Shown in pieces: positions 39,153 through 48,534 of a stretch of 64,000 nt of DNA. A program made the translations under genes and the position numbers. The notes under the pieces are model-generated. The model was not told the DNA's origin and made no database searches. It was given only the letters and a program-made list of their open reading frames with translations. The stretch comes from Pseudomonas paracarnis (GTDB lineage Bacteria; Pseudomonadota; Gammaproteobacteria; Pseudomonadales; Pseudomonadaceae): positions 372,001 through 436,000 of the forward strand of contig NZ_CAJFCN010000002.1 in the NCBI RefSeq assembly GCF_904063055.1. The letters are read 5' to 3'. Position 1 is the first letter of the stretch; each line of letters opens with the position of its first letter.

Positions 39153-41129
39153 TCAACGAAACCGATCCACCTCATGACGCAAGCCTGCCGCCAAGGTCTC
39201 CAGCTCCTTGGCGGTAACCGCCAGGTTGGACACCACTTCACGCTGCTCGCTGTTGGCCAGCGCAATGCTCTGCAGGTTGCTGCTGAGCAAGGTCGCGGTA
39301 CTGCTCTGTTCCTGGGTGGCGGTGGTGATCGCCGCGAACTGCTGACCGGCCGAGCGGCTTTGCTCGTCGATACGCGCCAGGGCCGAGGCCACGTCAGCGT
39401 TGCGCGACAAGCCTTCCTGCATCAGCGCATTGCCGTGTTCCATGGTGCTGATGGCGTTGCCGGTTTCCTGCTGGATGCTCTGGATCATGCCGGAGATTTC
39501 ATCGGTGGCCTGGCGGGTGCGCGAAGCCAAATTGCGCACTTCGTCGGCGACCACGGCAAAACCACGGCCTTGCTCACCGGCGCGGGCGGCTTCGATGGCG
39601 GCGTTGAGCGCCAGCAGGTTGGTCTGTTCGGCGATGGCGGTAATCACGCCGACGATCCCGCCGATTTCCTGGGAACGCTGGCCCAGGGTGTTGATCACTG
39701 CAGCGGTGCTGTTCAGCGCAGTGGCGATATGTTCCAGGGACGATGACGCTTCTTGCATCGAGGTGCGGCCGATACGGGTTTGCTGGGCATTCTCTTGGGC
39801 CAGGCGCTCGGTGTTGCCCATGTTGTCGGCAATGTTCAGCGAGGTAGCACTGAACTCTTCCACCGCACCGGCCATGCTGGTGATCTCGCCGGACTGCTGC
39901 TCCATGCCTTCGTAGGCACCACCGGATAGGCCCGACAACGCCTGTGCGCGGCTGTTGACCTGTTCGGCCGCGGTACGGATATGCGACACCATGGTCGACA
40001 GCGCTTCACCCATCTGGTTGAAACTGCGCGCCAACTGGCCGATTTCGTCATGGCTGGAAACGTTGAGGCGCGCACTCAAATCGCCCGCGCCCAGCGCCTG
40101 GGCCTGGCGCACCAGCTCGCTCAATGGCGCCAGCTTGCTGCGCAACAGCCACACCGTGGCGCCCACTGCCAGCAACATCGCCAACACACTGCCGATCACC
40201 AGGCGGATGCCGACTTCCCAGGTCACTGCGCGAATCTCAGCCTTGGGCATGCTCGCTACCACCGCCCAAGGGCCGCCTTCGAACGGCACCGATACGCTGT
40301 AGAAATCTTCGTTCTTGTCGCTCCAGAAACGGCCTGCGCCCGGCTTTTTCGCCAGGTCGAGCATCACGGCAATCGCCTGATCCGGCGCTTGCACGCCAGC
40401 CGGCGGCACCAGCCAGTGCTTTTGCTCATCGAGCAGCGCGAGGGAGCCGGTCTGGCCAATGCGGAAGCGCTTGAGGTTTTCAAACTGGGCGTTCTGAGCA
40501 TCGGTGTAATCGAAACCGATGAACAGCACGGCGATGACCTGGCCACTGCTGTCACGCACGGGGCTGTATTGGGTCATGTAGGAGCGGTCGAACAACACGG
40601 CACGGCCGATGTAGGTCTGGCCGCCCACAACGCGCTGGTAGGCCGCGCCCTGACGGTCGAGCACGGTGCCAATGGCGCGATTGCCATCCTGCTTGGTCAG
40701 GGAGGTGCTGACGCGGATAAAGTCGTCGCCGCTGCGCACGAATACCGTGGCCACGCCGCCGGACATCTGCTTGAACTCATCCACCTCTTCGAAGTTGTTA
40801 TTCAATACCTCGTTGCCCAGGTAAAGGCTTGGCGTCTGCACGCCGGCCACGGCCACGGGCTGGTCCGCACGTACACTCAAGCCGGCGCCGAAGCGCTTTT
40901 CAAACAGCCCGCTCAAACGCTGGGTGCTTTCGCGCAAGGTGCTGTGGAAGGTGTTGAGTTGGTCGGCGAGCAGACGCGCCTCGCTGGCCAGGTGTTCCTC
41001 GCGGGTGGCGAGGTTGGCGGAGTCGAGGGTACGCAAGGCAAAGACCGTACTGCCGCTGATGACGACAGCGAGAATCACGGCGAGTGCAAGGCCTAACTGG
41101 GAGGCAATCCGGGCACGAGGTTGAGACAT
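39153..41129 (-). CDS. Methyl-accepting chemotaxis protein with periplasmic Cache domain
   Basis: A 658-residue chemoreceptor. Membrane segment 1 is about residues 11-31, and a large periplasmic region of some 270 residues follows that looks like a Cache_3-Cache_2 fusion ([12 protein letters not shown], then [19 protein letters not shown] and AVLFIGFDY). Membrane segment 2 is about 306-329, then a HAMP domain and the cytoplasmic signalling domain with the hairpin [14 protein letters not shown]. There is no C-terminal CheR-docking pentapeptide. The ligand is unknown; related Cache receptors sense organic acids. AGGAG is seven bases from the start. The gene stands alone. Confidence 0.93.
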   Translation of the reverse strand: MSQPRARIASQLGLALAVILAVVISGSTVFALRTLDSANLATREEHLASEARLLADQLNTFHSTLRESTQRLSGLFEKRFGAGLSVRADQPVAVAGVQTPSLYLGNEVLNNNFEEVDEFKQMSGGVATVFVRSGDDFIRVSTSLTKQDGNRAIGTVLDRQGAAYQRVVGGQTYIGRAVLFDRSYMTQYSPVRDSSGQVIAVLFIGFDYTDAQNAQFENLKRFRIGQTGSLALLDEQKHWLVPPAGVQAPDQAIAVMLDLAKKPGAGRFWSDKNEDFYSVSVPFEGGPWAVVASMPKAEIRAVTWEVGIRLVIGSVLAMLLAVGATVWLLRSKLAPLSELVRQAQALGAGDLSARLNVSSHDEIGQLARSFNQMGEALSTMVSHIRTAAEQVNSRAQALSGLSGGAYEGMEQQSGEITSMAGAVEEFSATSLNIADNMGNTERLAQENAQQTRIGRTSMQEASSSLEHIATALNSTAAVINTLGQRSQEIGGIVGVITAIAEQTNLLALNAAIEAARAGEQGRGFAVVADEVRNLASRTRQATDEISGMIQSIQQETGNAISTMEHGNALMQEGLSRNADVASALARIDEQSRSAGQQFAAITTATQEQSSTATLLSSNLQSIALANSEQREVVSNLAVTAKELETLAAGLRHEVDRFR

Positions 41130-41305
41130 GACAGCTCCTGGCCGAGGCCAGGATCATCCTGATCTCATAGCGCTGCTCGGCAAATTATCTAGTGGGAAAC
41201 GTTGATGCACGATGGTTCCAACCTCCTTCTTCGGCGGCATTTGGCAATACTTGAGCGAATCACAGGGGTATCCCGCAAACGATTGCACACCCGGTCCGGC
41301 CCTAC

Positions 41306-42226
41306 TCAATCGAGGCGTTCAACCTGGGGCAATTCCATCGCCTTGACTTCGCCCTGAAGAAATTCCGCCAGCCGTCGCAAACGCTCCCCGCCCGGGCGAG
41401 TTTTCGGCCACACCAGGTAGTAGCTTTCCCCACTGGCGACCGCCGTGGGCCACGGCAGGCTCAAGCGTCCCTGCGCCACGTCTTCGGCCACCATCAGCAA
41501 GTCACCCATGGAGACGCCATAGCCACGGGCGGCAGCGATCATGCCCAGCTCGAGCGTGTCGAACACCTGCCCACCCTTGAGTGAAACGTGAGATGACAAC
41601 CCCATGCGCTGCAGCCAGTAACGCCAGTCGCGGCGGTCCGGGGTCGGGTGCAGCAGTTCGGCGGTTGCCAGCCGCGTCACGTCCCAGGGACCGTCGTCCA
41701 ACAGATTCGGCGCTCCCACCGGGATCAGCATTTCCGCAAACAGATAACTGGCCTCCCAGTCCGCCGGAAAGTGCCCGTTGCTGAGCAACACTGCACAGTC
41801 GAACGGCTCTTGGTTAAAGTCCACTTCATCGATGCTCATCCACGCACTGGTGAGCTGTACCTCATTGCCCGGCTGCAATGCGCGGAAGCGACTCAACCGC
41901 GCCAGCAGCCAGCGCATGGTCAAGGTGGACGGCGCCTTCATACGCAGGATGTCATCTTCGGCATTCAAGGTATGGCAAGCACGCTCCAGGGCAGCGAAGC
42001 CTTCCCGTACGCCAGGCAGCAACAACCGCGCCGCTTCCGTGAGCTGCAATGTGCGACCGCTGCGCTGGAACAATCGGCAGGCGAAATAATCTTCGAGCGT
42101 ACGGATATGCCGGCTGATCGCACTTTGGGTAATCGACAACTCCTCAGCCGCGCGGGTAAAGGAGTGGTGCCGGGAGGCGGCTTCAAATGCCCGCAAGGCA
42201 TAAAGAGGAGGAAGACGACGGGACAT
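41306..42226 (-). CDS. LysR family transcriptional regulator (GcvA-like)
   Basis: A 306-residue regulator. The N-terminal helix-turn-helix covers about residues 7-65, with LPPLYALRAFEAASRHHSFTRAAEEL split over the first helices and TQSAISRHIRTLE as the recognition helix. A periplasmic-binding-protein-like effector domain follows. The opening resembles GcvA and AmpR types. It is divergent from the MATE pump gene, with 158 bases between them, so it may control that gene; this is inference from position only. Confidence 0.93.
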   Translation of the reverse strand: MSRRLPPLYALRAFEAASRHHSFTRAAEELSITQSAISRHIRTLEDYFACRLFQRSGRTLQLTEAARLLLPGVREGFAALERACHTLNAEDDILRMKAPSTLTMRWLLARLSRFRALQPGNEVQLTSAWMSIDEVDFNQEPFDCAVLLSNGHFPADWEASYLFAEMLIPVGAPNLLDDGPWDVTRLATAELLHPTPDRRDWRYWLQRMGLSSHVSLKGGQVFDTLELGMIAAARGYGVSMGDLLMVAEDVAQGRLSLPWPTAVASGESYYLVWPKTRPGGERLRRLAEFLQGEVKAMELPQVERLD

Positions 42227-42384
42227 TCTGAAAGCTCCGACTGCGCAATCTGGAAACCCTACCAGAATCGCTCAAGCATGAGTTTTAATCATGCCAACGA
42301 TCGCTTTTATCCTTTTGTGCAATGCGCTGAATGCGCCGAGAATCAACCCTTCCCCACCTTCCTGATTATTCGAGTGTGATGATC

Positions 42385-43782
42385 ATGCAACATCCGGCAC
42401 GTACCGAACTCTGGGCCATTCTGCGGCTGTCGGGGCCGTTGATTGCCTCACAGTTGGCGCACATGCTGATGGTGCTGACCGACACCCTGATGATGGCGCG
42501 CCTGAGCCCCGAGGCCTTGGCAGGCGGCGGCCTGGGCGCGGCGAGCTATTCGTTCGTGGCGATCTTCTGCATCGGCGTGATCGCAGCCGTGGGCACCCTG
42601 GTCGCCATTCGCCATGGCGCGGGCGATATCGACGGCGCCACCCGCCTGACCCAGGCCGGGCTGTGGCTGGCGTGGTTGATGGCGCTGGCGGCGGCGTTGC
42701 TGTTATGGAACTTGAAGCCGGTACTGCTGATGTTTGGCCAGACCGAAACCAACGTGCAAGCAGCCGGGCAATTTCTGACGATCCTGCCCTTTGCCCTGCC
42801 CGGCTACCTGAGCTTCATGGCTCTGCGCGGCTTTACCAGCGCCATCGGCAAGGCCACTCCGGTGATGGTGATCAGCCTGTGCGGCACCGTGGTCAACTAC
42901 CTGCTCAACCATGCCTTGATCGAAGGCATGTTCGGCCTGCCGAAACTGGGCCTGATGGGCATCGGCCTGGTGACTGCCATCGTCGCCAACGGCATGGCGC
43001 TGGCATTGATGTGGTACATCCGCAGCAACCGGGCCTACGCCGCTTACCCGCTGGGCACCGGCCTGCTGCGCCTGAATACCCATTACCTGCGCGAGCTGTG
43101 GCGCCTGGGCCTGCCGATTGGCGGCACCTATGCGGTAGAGGTCGGGTTGTTTGCCTTTGCGGCGTTGTGCATGGGCACCATGGGCAGCACGCAGTTGGCG
43201 GCGCACCAGATCGCCCTGCAGATTGTCTCGGTGGCCTTCATGGTGCCGGCGGGGATGTCCTACGCGGTGACCATGCGCATCGGCCAGCATTACGGCGCCG
43301 GGCAGTTGCTGATGGCACGCCTGGCCGGGCGAGTGGGCATAGGATTCGGGGCCATGGTGATGTTGGGGTTTGCGGCGGTACTGTGGCTGTTTTCCGACCC
43401 GCTGATCGGACTGTTCCTCGACCATGACGACCCGGCGTTCCATGACGTCATCGTCCTGGCGGTGAGCCTGCTGGCCGTCGCCGCCTGGTTCGAATTGTTC
43501 GATGGCGTGCAGACCATCGCCATGGGTTGTATCCGTGGCCTGAAGGACGCCAAGACCACCTTCCTGGTGGGCCTGGGTTGCTATTGGCTGATTGGCGCAC
43601 CGTCAGCCTGGTTGATGGCGTTCACCCTGGGCTGGGGGCCCACCGGCGTCTGGTGGGGCCTGGCACTGGGCCTGGCGTGTGCGGCGGTGAGCCTGACCTG
43701 GGCGTTTGAGGCGAAGATGAAGCGGATGATTCGGCAGGAGCCAGATGCTCCTGTTGGTTTCCAAGCGGCACTGCCTGACTAG
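42385..43782 (+). CDS. norM: MATE family multidrug efflux protein (NorM type)
   Basis: A 465-residue inner-membrane antiporter with twelve predicted segments. It opens ELWAILRLSGPLIASQLAHMLM, and the conserved HALIEGMFGLPKLGLMGIG and GLPIGGTYAVEVGLF regions occur in the two halves. MATE pumps export cationic drugs in exchange for Na+ or H+. Earlier in-frame starts exist; GAGTG lies eight bases from this ATG and only two from the one before it. The upstream LysR gene is divergent. It converges on the proE-type gene. Confidence 0.9.
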   Translation: MQHPARTELWAILRLSGPLIASQLAHMLMVLTDTLMMARLSPEALAGGGLGAASYSFVAIFCIGVIAAVGTLVAIRHGAGDIDGATRLTQAGLWLAWLMALAAALLLWNLKPVLLMFGQTETNVQAAGQFLTILPFALPGYLSFMALRGFTSAIGKATPVMVISLCGTVVNYLLNHALIEGMFGLPKLGLMGIGLVTAIVANGMALALMWYIRSNRAYAAYPLGTGLLRLNTHYLRELWRLGLPIGGTYAVEVGLFAFAALCMGTMGSTQLAAHQIALQIVSVAFMVPAGMSYAVTMRIGQHYGAGQLLMARLAGRVGIGFGAMVMLGFAAVLWLFSDPLIGLFLDHDDPAFHDVIVLAVSLLAVAAWFELFDGVQTIAMGCIRGLKDAKTTFLVGLGCYWLIGAPSAWLMAFTLGWGPTGVWWGLALGLACAAVSLTWAFEAKMKRMIRQEPDAPVGFQAALPD

Positions 43783-43799
43783 CGAGTACACGCGGTCCA

Positions 43800-43827
43800 T
43801 GTGGGAGCTGGCTTGCCTGCTCCCACA
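43800..43827. repeat. REP singlet, GCTGGC type
   Basis: The 28-base palindrome TGTGGGAGCTGGCTTGCC plus complement, between the convergent MATE and EAL genes. Confidence 0.88.
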
Positions 43828-43846
43828 TTTGAACCACTTTGAAGGC

Positions 43847-45511
43847 TTAGCCCAACAGCGCCTGCTGGCTTTGACCAAACAGCAGGTATTCCACCAGCTC
43901 CGGCAACGGCAACGGCTTGCTGATCAGGTAACCCTGGACCTGATCGCACCCAAACAAGCGCAAAAGTTCAAGTTGCTCAGGGGTTTCCACGCCTTCGGCG
44001 ACCACTTCCAGGTTGAGGTTGTGGGCCAGGTTGATCATGGCGTGCACCAGCTTGCGGTTTTCTTCGCGCTCTTCCATGCCGCCGACAAAGCTCTTGTCGA
44101 TCTTCAACAAGGCAATCGGCAGGCTGTTGAGGTGCACAAACGACGAAAAACCGGTGCCGAAGTCATCCAGGGAAAACCGCACACCCAGCCGGCCAAGGGC
44201 GTCCATGGTCTGCTTGACCAGGTCGCTGCGGCGCATCACGGCGGTTTCGGTCAATTCGAACTCCAGCCATTGCGCTTCCACGCCGCGCTCGGCAATCAGG
44301 CGGCTGAGGGTAGACAGCAACTGACTGTCCTGGAACTGGCGAAACGACAGGTTGACCGCCATGTGCAGCGGCGGCAGGCCGCGTTCACGCAGGTCTTGCA
44401 TGTCGCGCAGGGCTCGGGAGATCACCCAGTAGCCCAATGGCACGATCAAGCCACTCTGTTCGGCCAGCGGCACGAACTCGCTGGGCGGCAACAAGCCGCG
44501 CTCGCCGTGACGCCAGCGCACCAGGGCTTCGAGGCCAACGATATGACCGTCGTCCAGGTCCAGGCGCGGCTGGTAATGCAGCTCCAACTCATCGCGACGC
44601 AAAGCCCGGCGCAGTTCACTTTCCAGGTCGGCCAGGCTGCGGGCGTTGCGGTTGATGCGCTCATTGAAGATATGGAAGGTGCAGCCCTGGGTACTTTTGG
44701 CCTGCTGCATGGCGATATGGGCATGCCACATCAACGGGTCGGCGCCAGCGCGGGCTCGAGCATGGGCCATACCCAGGCTGCAACCAATCAACAAGCTTTC
44801 ACCATCCACCCAGTAGGGCTCGGCCATCACTTCGGTGATGCGCTCAGCCATCCACTCGGCGCGCTGAGGCGCCCGGCGGGTATCGATCAACAAGGCAAAC
44901 TCATCGCTGCCCAGGCGCGCCAGTTGGTCCCCGGCTTCGAGCTGGCTCTTGAGCCGCGACACCACTTGCAGGATCAACCGGTCGCCCGCCTGATGGCCGA
45001 GAGCATCGTTGGCATGACGAAAATTGTCCAGGTCCAGATGACCGAGGGCCAGGCCACGGCCGTCATTGTCCGCCAAGCGTGCAGCGAGCAAGGTCTGGAA
45101 GCCCTGACGGTTGGCAATACCGGTGAGCGGGTCCTGCTCGGCCAGGCGCTGCAAGGTATTCTCCAGCACGCCGCGCTCGCGCACATGGCGCAGGCAGCGG
45201 CGCAATGTGTCGGCGTCCAATGCATCCAACACCAACCAATCGCTGACACCCAGCGGCGACACCAGTGGCTCCTGCTCCAGCAGCAATACACACGGCAGGC
45301 TGCACCGGCCAGGGCCTGGCTGCAGGCTGGGCGTGGTCAATAACACAGCACCCTGGTCGTCATCGAACAGGCGGCTTACCGAGTCCCAGTTGGGCGCACT
45401 GATCAGCACAGCCCCTTCGCCCATCGGCGCCAGGCACTCGCGCAACAACGCTGCCCACTCAGGCTCATCGGCCAGCAGCAGCAAACGCAAGGGTTCGACA
45501 GGCGTAGACAC
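43847..45511 (-). CDS. GGDEF/EAL cyclic-di-GMP phosphodiesterase (ProE type)
   Basis: A 554-residue cytoplasmic protein with three parts. The first 110 residues look like a receiver-like domain but lack a clear phosphorylation site. A GGDEF domain (about 125-285) follows, whose signature is RLGSDEF, not GGDEF, so cyclase activity is doubtful. The EAL domain (about 300-545) has EALVRW, NLSFRQF, ELTETAV, DDFGTG, KIDKSF and AEGVET, the full catalytic set for hydrolysing c-di-GMP. Position beside rep corresponds to P. aeruginosa PA5295 (ProE), which lowers exopolysaccharide. Confidence 0.9.
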   Translation of the reverse strand: MSTPVEPLRLLLLADEPEWAALLRECLAPMGEGAVLISAPNWDSVSRLFDDDQGAVLLTTPSLQPGPGRCSLPCVLLLEQEPLVSPLGVSDWLVLDALDADTLRRCLRHVRERGVLENTLQRLAEQDPLTGIANRQGFQTLLAARLADNDGRGLALGHLDLDNFRHANDALGHQAGDRLILQVVSRLKSQLEAGDQLARLGSDEFALLIDTRRAPQRAEWMAERITEVMAEPYWVDGESLLIGCSLGMAHARARAGADPLMWHAHIAMQQAKSTQGCTFHIFNERINRNARSLADLESELRRALRRDELELHYQPRLDLDDGHIVGLEALVRWRHGERGLLPPSEFVPLAEQSGLIVPLGYWVISRALRDMQDLRERGLPPLHMAVNLSFRQFQDSQLLSTLSRLIAERGVEAQWLEFELTETAVMRRSDLVKQTMDALGRLGVRFSLDDFGTGFSSFVHLNSLPIALLKIDKSFVGGMEEREENRKLVHAMINLAHNLNLEVVAEGVETPEQLELLRLFGCDQVQGYLISKPLPLPELVEYLLFGQSQQALLG

Positions 45512-45777
45512 GCTAACTCCCTAGACTCTGCAAAATTTCATTAGCGGTGCCATTATGACGTGCGGCCTGACAATGACAAAGGATGACAAATGATAGGTGT
45601 TATCAAATACGCAGACTGTAAATAATCGTCTCGGATATTCCTCCACATCCTGCGGCAAAGTAGCAAAACCGGCAAATTTAGATCGAGTGGTACGTCACAC
45701 CGTCGTTCTATGGCAGCAGAATCTTTCCAGCCTGTTAAAATGCCCGCCCTTTTGAACAACGACCCCTAAAATTCCGT

Positions 45778-47787
45778 ATGTCCCGACTCAATCCCCGGCA
45801 GCAAGAAGCCGTGAACTACGTCGGCGGCCCTCTATTGGTGCTCGCCGGTGCAGGCTCCGGCAAGACCAGCGTGATCACGCGCAAGATCGCGCACTTGATC
45901 CAGAACTGCGGCATCCGCGCCCAGTACATCGTCGCCATGACCTTCACCAACAAGGCGGCACGGGAAATGAAAGAGCGGGTCGGCACCCTGCTCAAAGGCG
46001 GCGAAGGCCGCGGCCTCACCGTGTGCACCTTCCACAACCTGGGCCTGAACATCATCCGCAAGGAGCATGTGCGACTGGGCTACAAGCCCGGCTTCTCGAT
46101 CTTCGACGAGACCGACGTCAAGGCCCTGATGACCGACATCATGCAGAAGGAATACGCGGGCGACGACGGCGTAGACGAAATCAAGAACATGATCGGCTCG
46201 TGGAAAAACGACCTGATCCTGCCCGCCGAAGCCCTGGAGGCCGCACGCAACCCCAAGGAGCAGACCGCCGCCATCGTCTACACCCACTATCAGCGTACGC
46301 TCAAGGCGTTCAACGCGGTGGACTTCGACGACCTGATCCTGCTGCCGGTCAAGCTGTTCCAAGAGCACAAGGACATCCTGGAGAAGTGGCAAAACAAGGT
46401 GCGCTACCTGCTGGTGGACGAATATCAGGACACTAACGCCAGCCAATACCTGCTGGTGAAGTTGCTGATCGGTACGCGCAACCAGTTCACCGTAGTGGGC
46501 GACGACGACCAGTCGATCTACGCTTGGCGCGGCGCCCGCCCGGAAAACCTGATGCTGCTCAAGGAAGACTACCCCTCCTTGAAAGTGGTGATGCTGGAGC
46601 AGAACTACCGCTCCACCAGCCGCATCCTGCGCTGCGCCAACGTGCTGATCTCCAACAACCCCCACGAGTTTGAAAAACAACTGTGGAGCGAGATGGGCCA
46701 TGGCGACGAGATCCGTGTGATCCGCTGCCGCAACGAAGACGCCGAAGCCGAGCGCGTGGCCGTGGAAATCCTCAGCCTGCACTTGCGCACCGACCGGCCC
46801 TACAGCGACTTTGCGATCCTGTATCGCGGCAACTACCAGGCCAAGCTGATCGAGCTGAAATTGCAGCATCACCAGGTGCCGTATCGCCTGTCGGGCGGCA
46901 ACAGCTTTTTCGGACGCCAGGAAGTCAAAGACCTGATGGCCTACTTCCGGCTGATCGTGAACCCGGACGACGACAACGCCTTCCTGCGCGTGATCAACGT
47001 GCCACGCCGGGAAATCGGCTCCACCACCCTGGAAAAGCTCGGTAACTACGCCACCGAACGCAAGATTTCCATGTATGCCGCCACCGACGAAATAGGCCTG
47101 GGCGAACACCTGGATACGCGCTTCACCGATCGCCTGTCGCGCTTCAAGCGTTTCATGGACAAGGTGCGCGAGCAGTGCGCCGGCGAAGACCCGATCAGCG
47201 CCTTGCGCAGCATGGTCATGGACATCGACTATGAAAATTGGCTGCGCACCAACAGTTCCAGCGACAAGGCCGCGGATTACCGCATGGGCAACGTCTGGTT
47301 CCTGATTGAAGCGCTGAAGAACACCCTGGAAAAAGACGAAGACGGCGAGATGACCGTCGAGGACGCCATCGGCAAGCTGGTGTTGCGCGACATGCTCGAG
47401 CGCCAGCAAGAAGAGGAAGACGGTGCCGAAGGCGTGCAGATGATGACCTTGCATGCCTCCAAGGGCCTGGAATTTCCCTACGTGTTCATCATGGGCATGG
47501 AAGAGGAAATCCTCCCGCACCGCTCCAGCATCGAAGCCGACACCATCGAGGAAGAACGCCGCCTGGCCTACGTGGGCATTACCCGCGCACGTCAGACCCT
47601 GGCCTTCACCTTTGCCGCCAAGCGCAAGCAATACGGTGAAATCATCGATTGTGCCCCCAGCCGGTTCCTGGATGAACTGCCGCCGGACGATCTGGCCTGG
47701 GAAGGCAATGACGACACGCCCACCGAGGTGAAGGCCGTTCGCGGCAACACCGCCTTGGCGGACATACGCGCGATGTTAAAGCGCTAG
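45778..47787 (+). CDS. rep: ATP-dependent DNA helicase Rep
   Basis: A 669-residue superfamily 1 helicase that moves 3' to 5' and clears proteins ahead of the replication fork. Walker A AGAGSGKTS is at residues 23-31. The DEYQDTN box near residues 218-224, the GDDDQSIYAWRGA motif near 241-253, LEQNYRST and the late LHASKGLEFPYVF and YVGITRAR motifs are all present. The absence of a long UvrD-type C-terminal tail and the length favour Rep. A TG-TTAAAAT element about 40 bases upstream could be an extended -10. xpt follows on the same strand. Confidence 0.96.
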   Translation: MSRLNPRQQEAVNYVGGPLLVLAGAGSGKTSVITRKIAHLIQNCGIRAQYIVAMTFTNKAAREMKERVGTLLKGGEGRGLTVCTFHNLGLNIIRKEHVRLGYKPGFSIFDETDVKALMTDIMQKEYAGDDGVDEIKNMIGSWKNDLILPAEALEAARNPKEQTAAIVYTHYQRTLKAFNAVDFDDLILLPVKLFQEHKDILEKWQNKVRYLLVDEYQDTNASQYLLVKLLIGTRNQFTVVGDDDQSIYAWRGARPENLMLLKEDYPSLKVVMLEQNYRSTSRILRCANVLISNNPHEFEKQLWSEMGHGDEIRVIRCRNEDAEAERVAVEILSLHLRTDRPYSDFAILYRGNYQAKLIELKLQHHQVPYRLSGGNSFFGRQEVKDLMAYFRLIVNPDDDNAFLRVINVPRREIGSTTLEKLGNYATERKISMYAATDEIGLGEHLDTRFTDRLSRFKRFMDKVREQCAGEDPISALRSMVMDIDYENWLRTNSSSDKAADYRMGNVWFLIEALKNTLEKDEDGEMTVEDAIGKLVLRDMLERQQEEEDGAEGVQMMTLHASKGLEFPYVFIMGMEEEILPHRSSIEADTIEEERRLAYVGITRARQTLAFTFAAKRKQYGEIIDCAPSRFLDELPPDDLAWEGNDDTPTEVKAVRGNTALADIRAMLKR

Positions 47788-47833
47788 AATCGACTACTTT
47801 TTAATCTACTTTCGGCGCACAACGCGCCATTAG

Positions 47834-48418
<585 letters not shown>

Positions 48419-48424
48419 TCACTG

Positions 48425-48514
48425 TGTGGGAGCTGGCTTGCCTGCGATAGCGATGTGTCAGTCGACAGAGATGTCGACTGACAGGCCCTCATCGCAGGCA
48501 AGCCAGCTCCCACA
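48425..48514. repeat. REP doublet (REPIN), GCTGGC type
   Basis: TGTGGGAGCTGGCTTGCCTG and its complement flank a 45-base centre that has its own inverted repeat (TCAGTCGACA / TGTCGACTGA). It lies between convergent xpt and the acetyl-CoA hydrolase gene. Confidence 0.9.
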
Positions 48515-48534
48515 TTAGGTTTTGCGTTGCGCTG

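Noticed and set aside
45832..47631. 599-codon minus-strand frame opposite rep
   Set aside because: Shadow of rep; His/Gln/Val-rich composition typical of antisense GC-rich coding DNA and no family resemblance.
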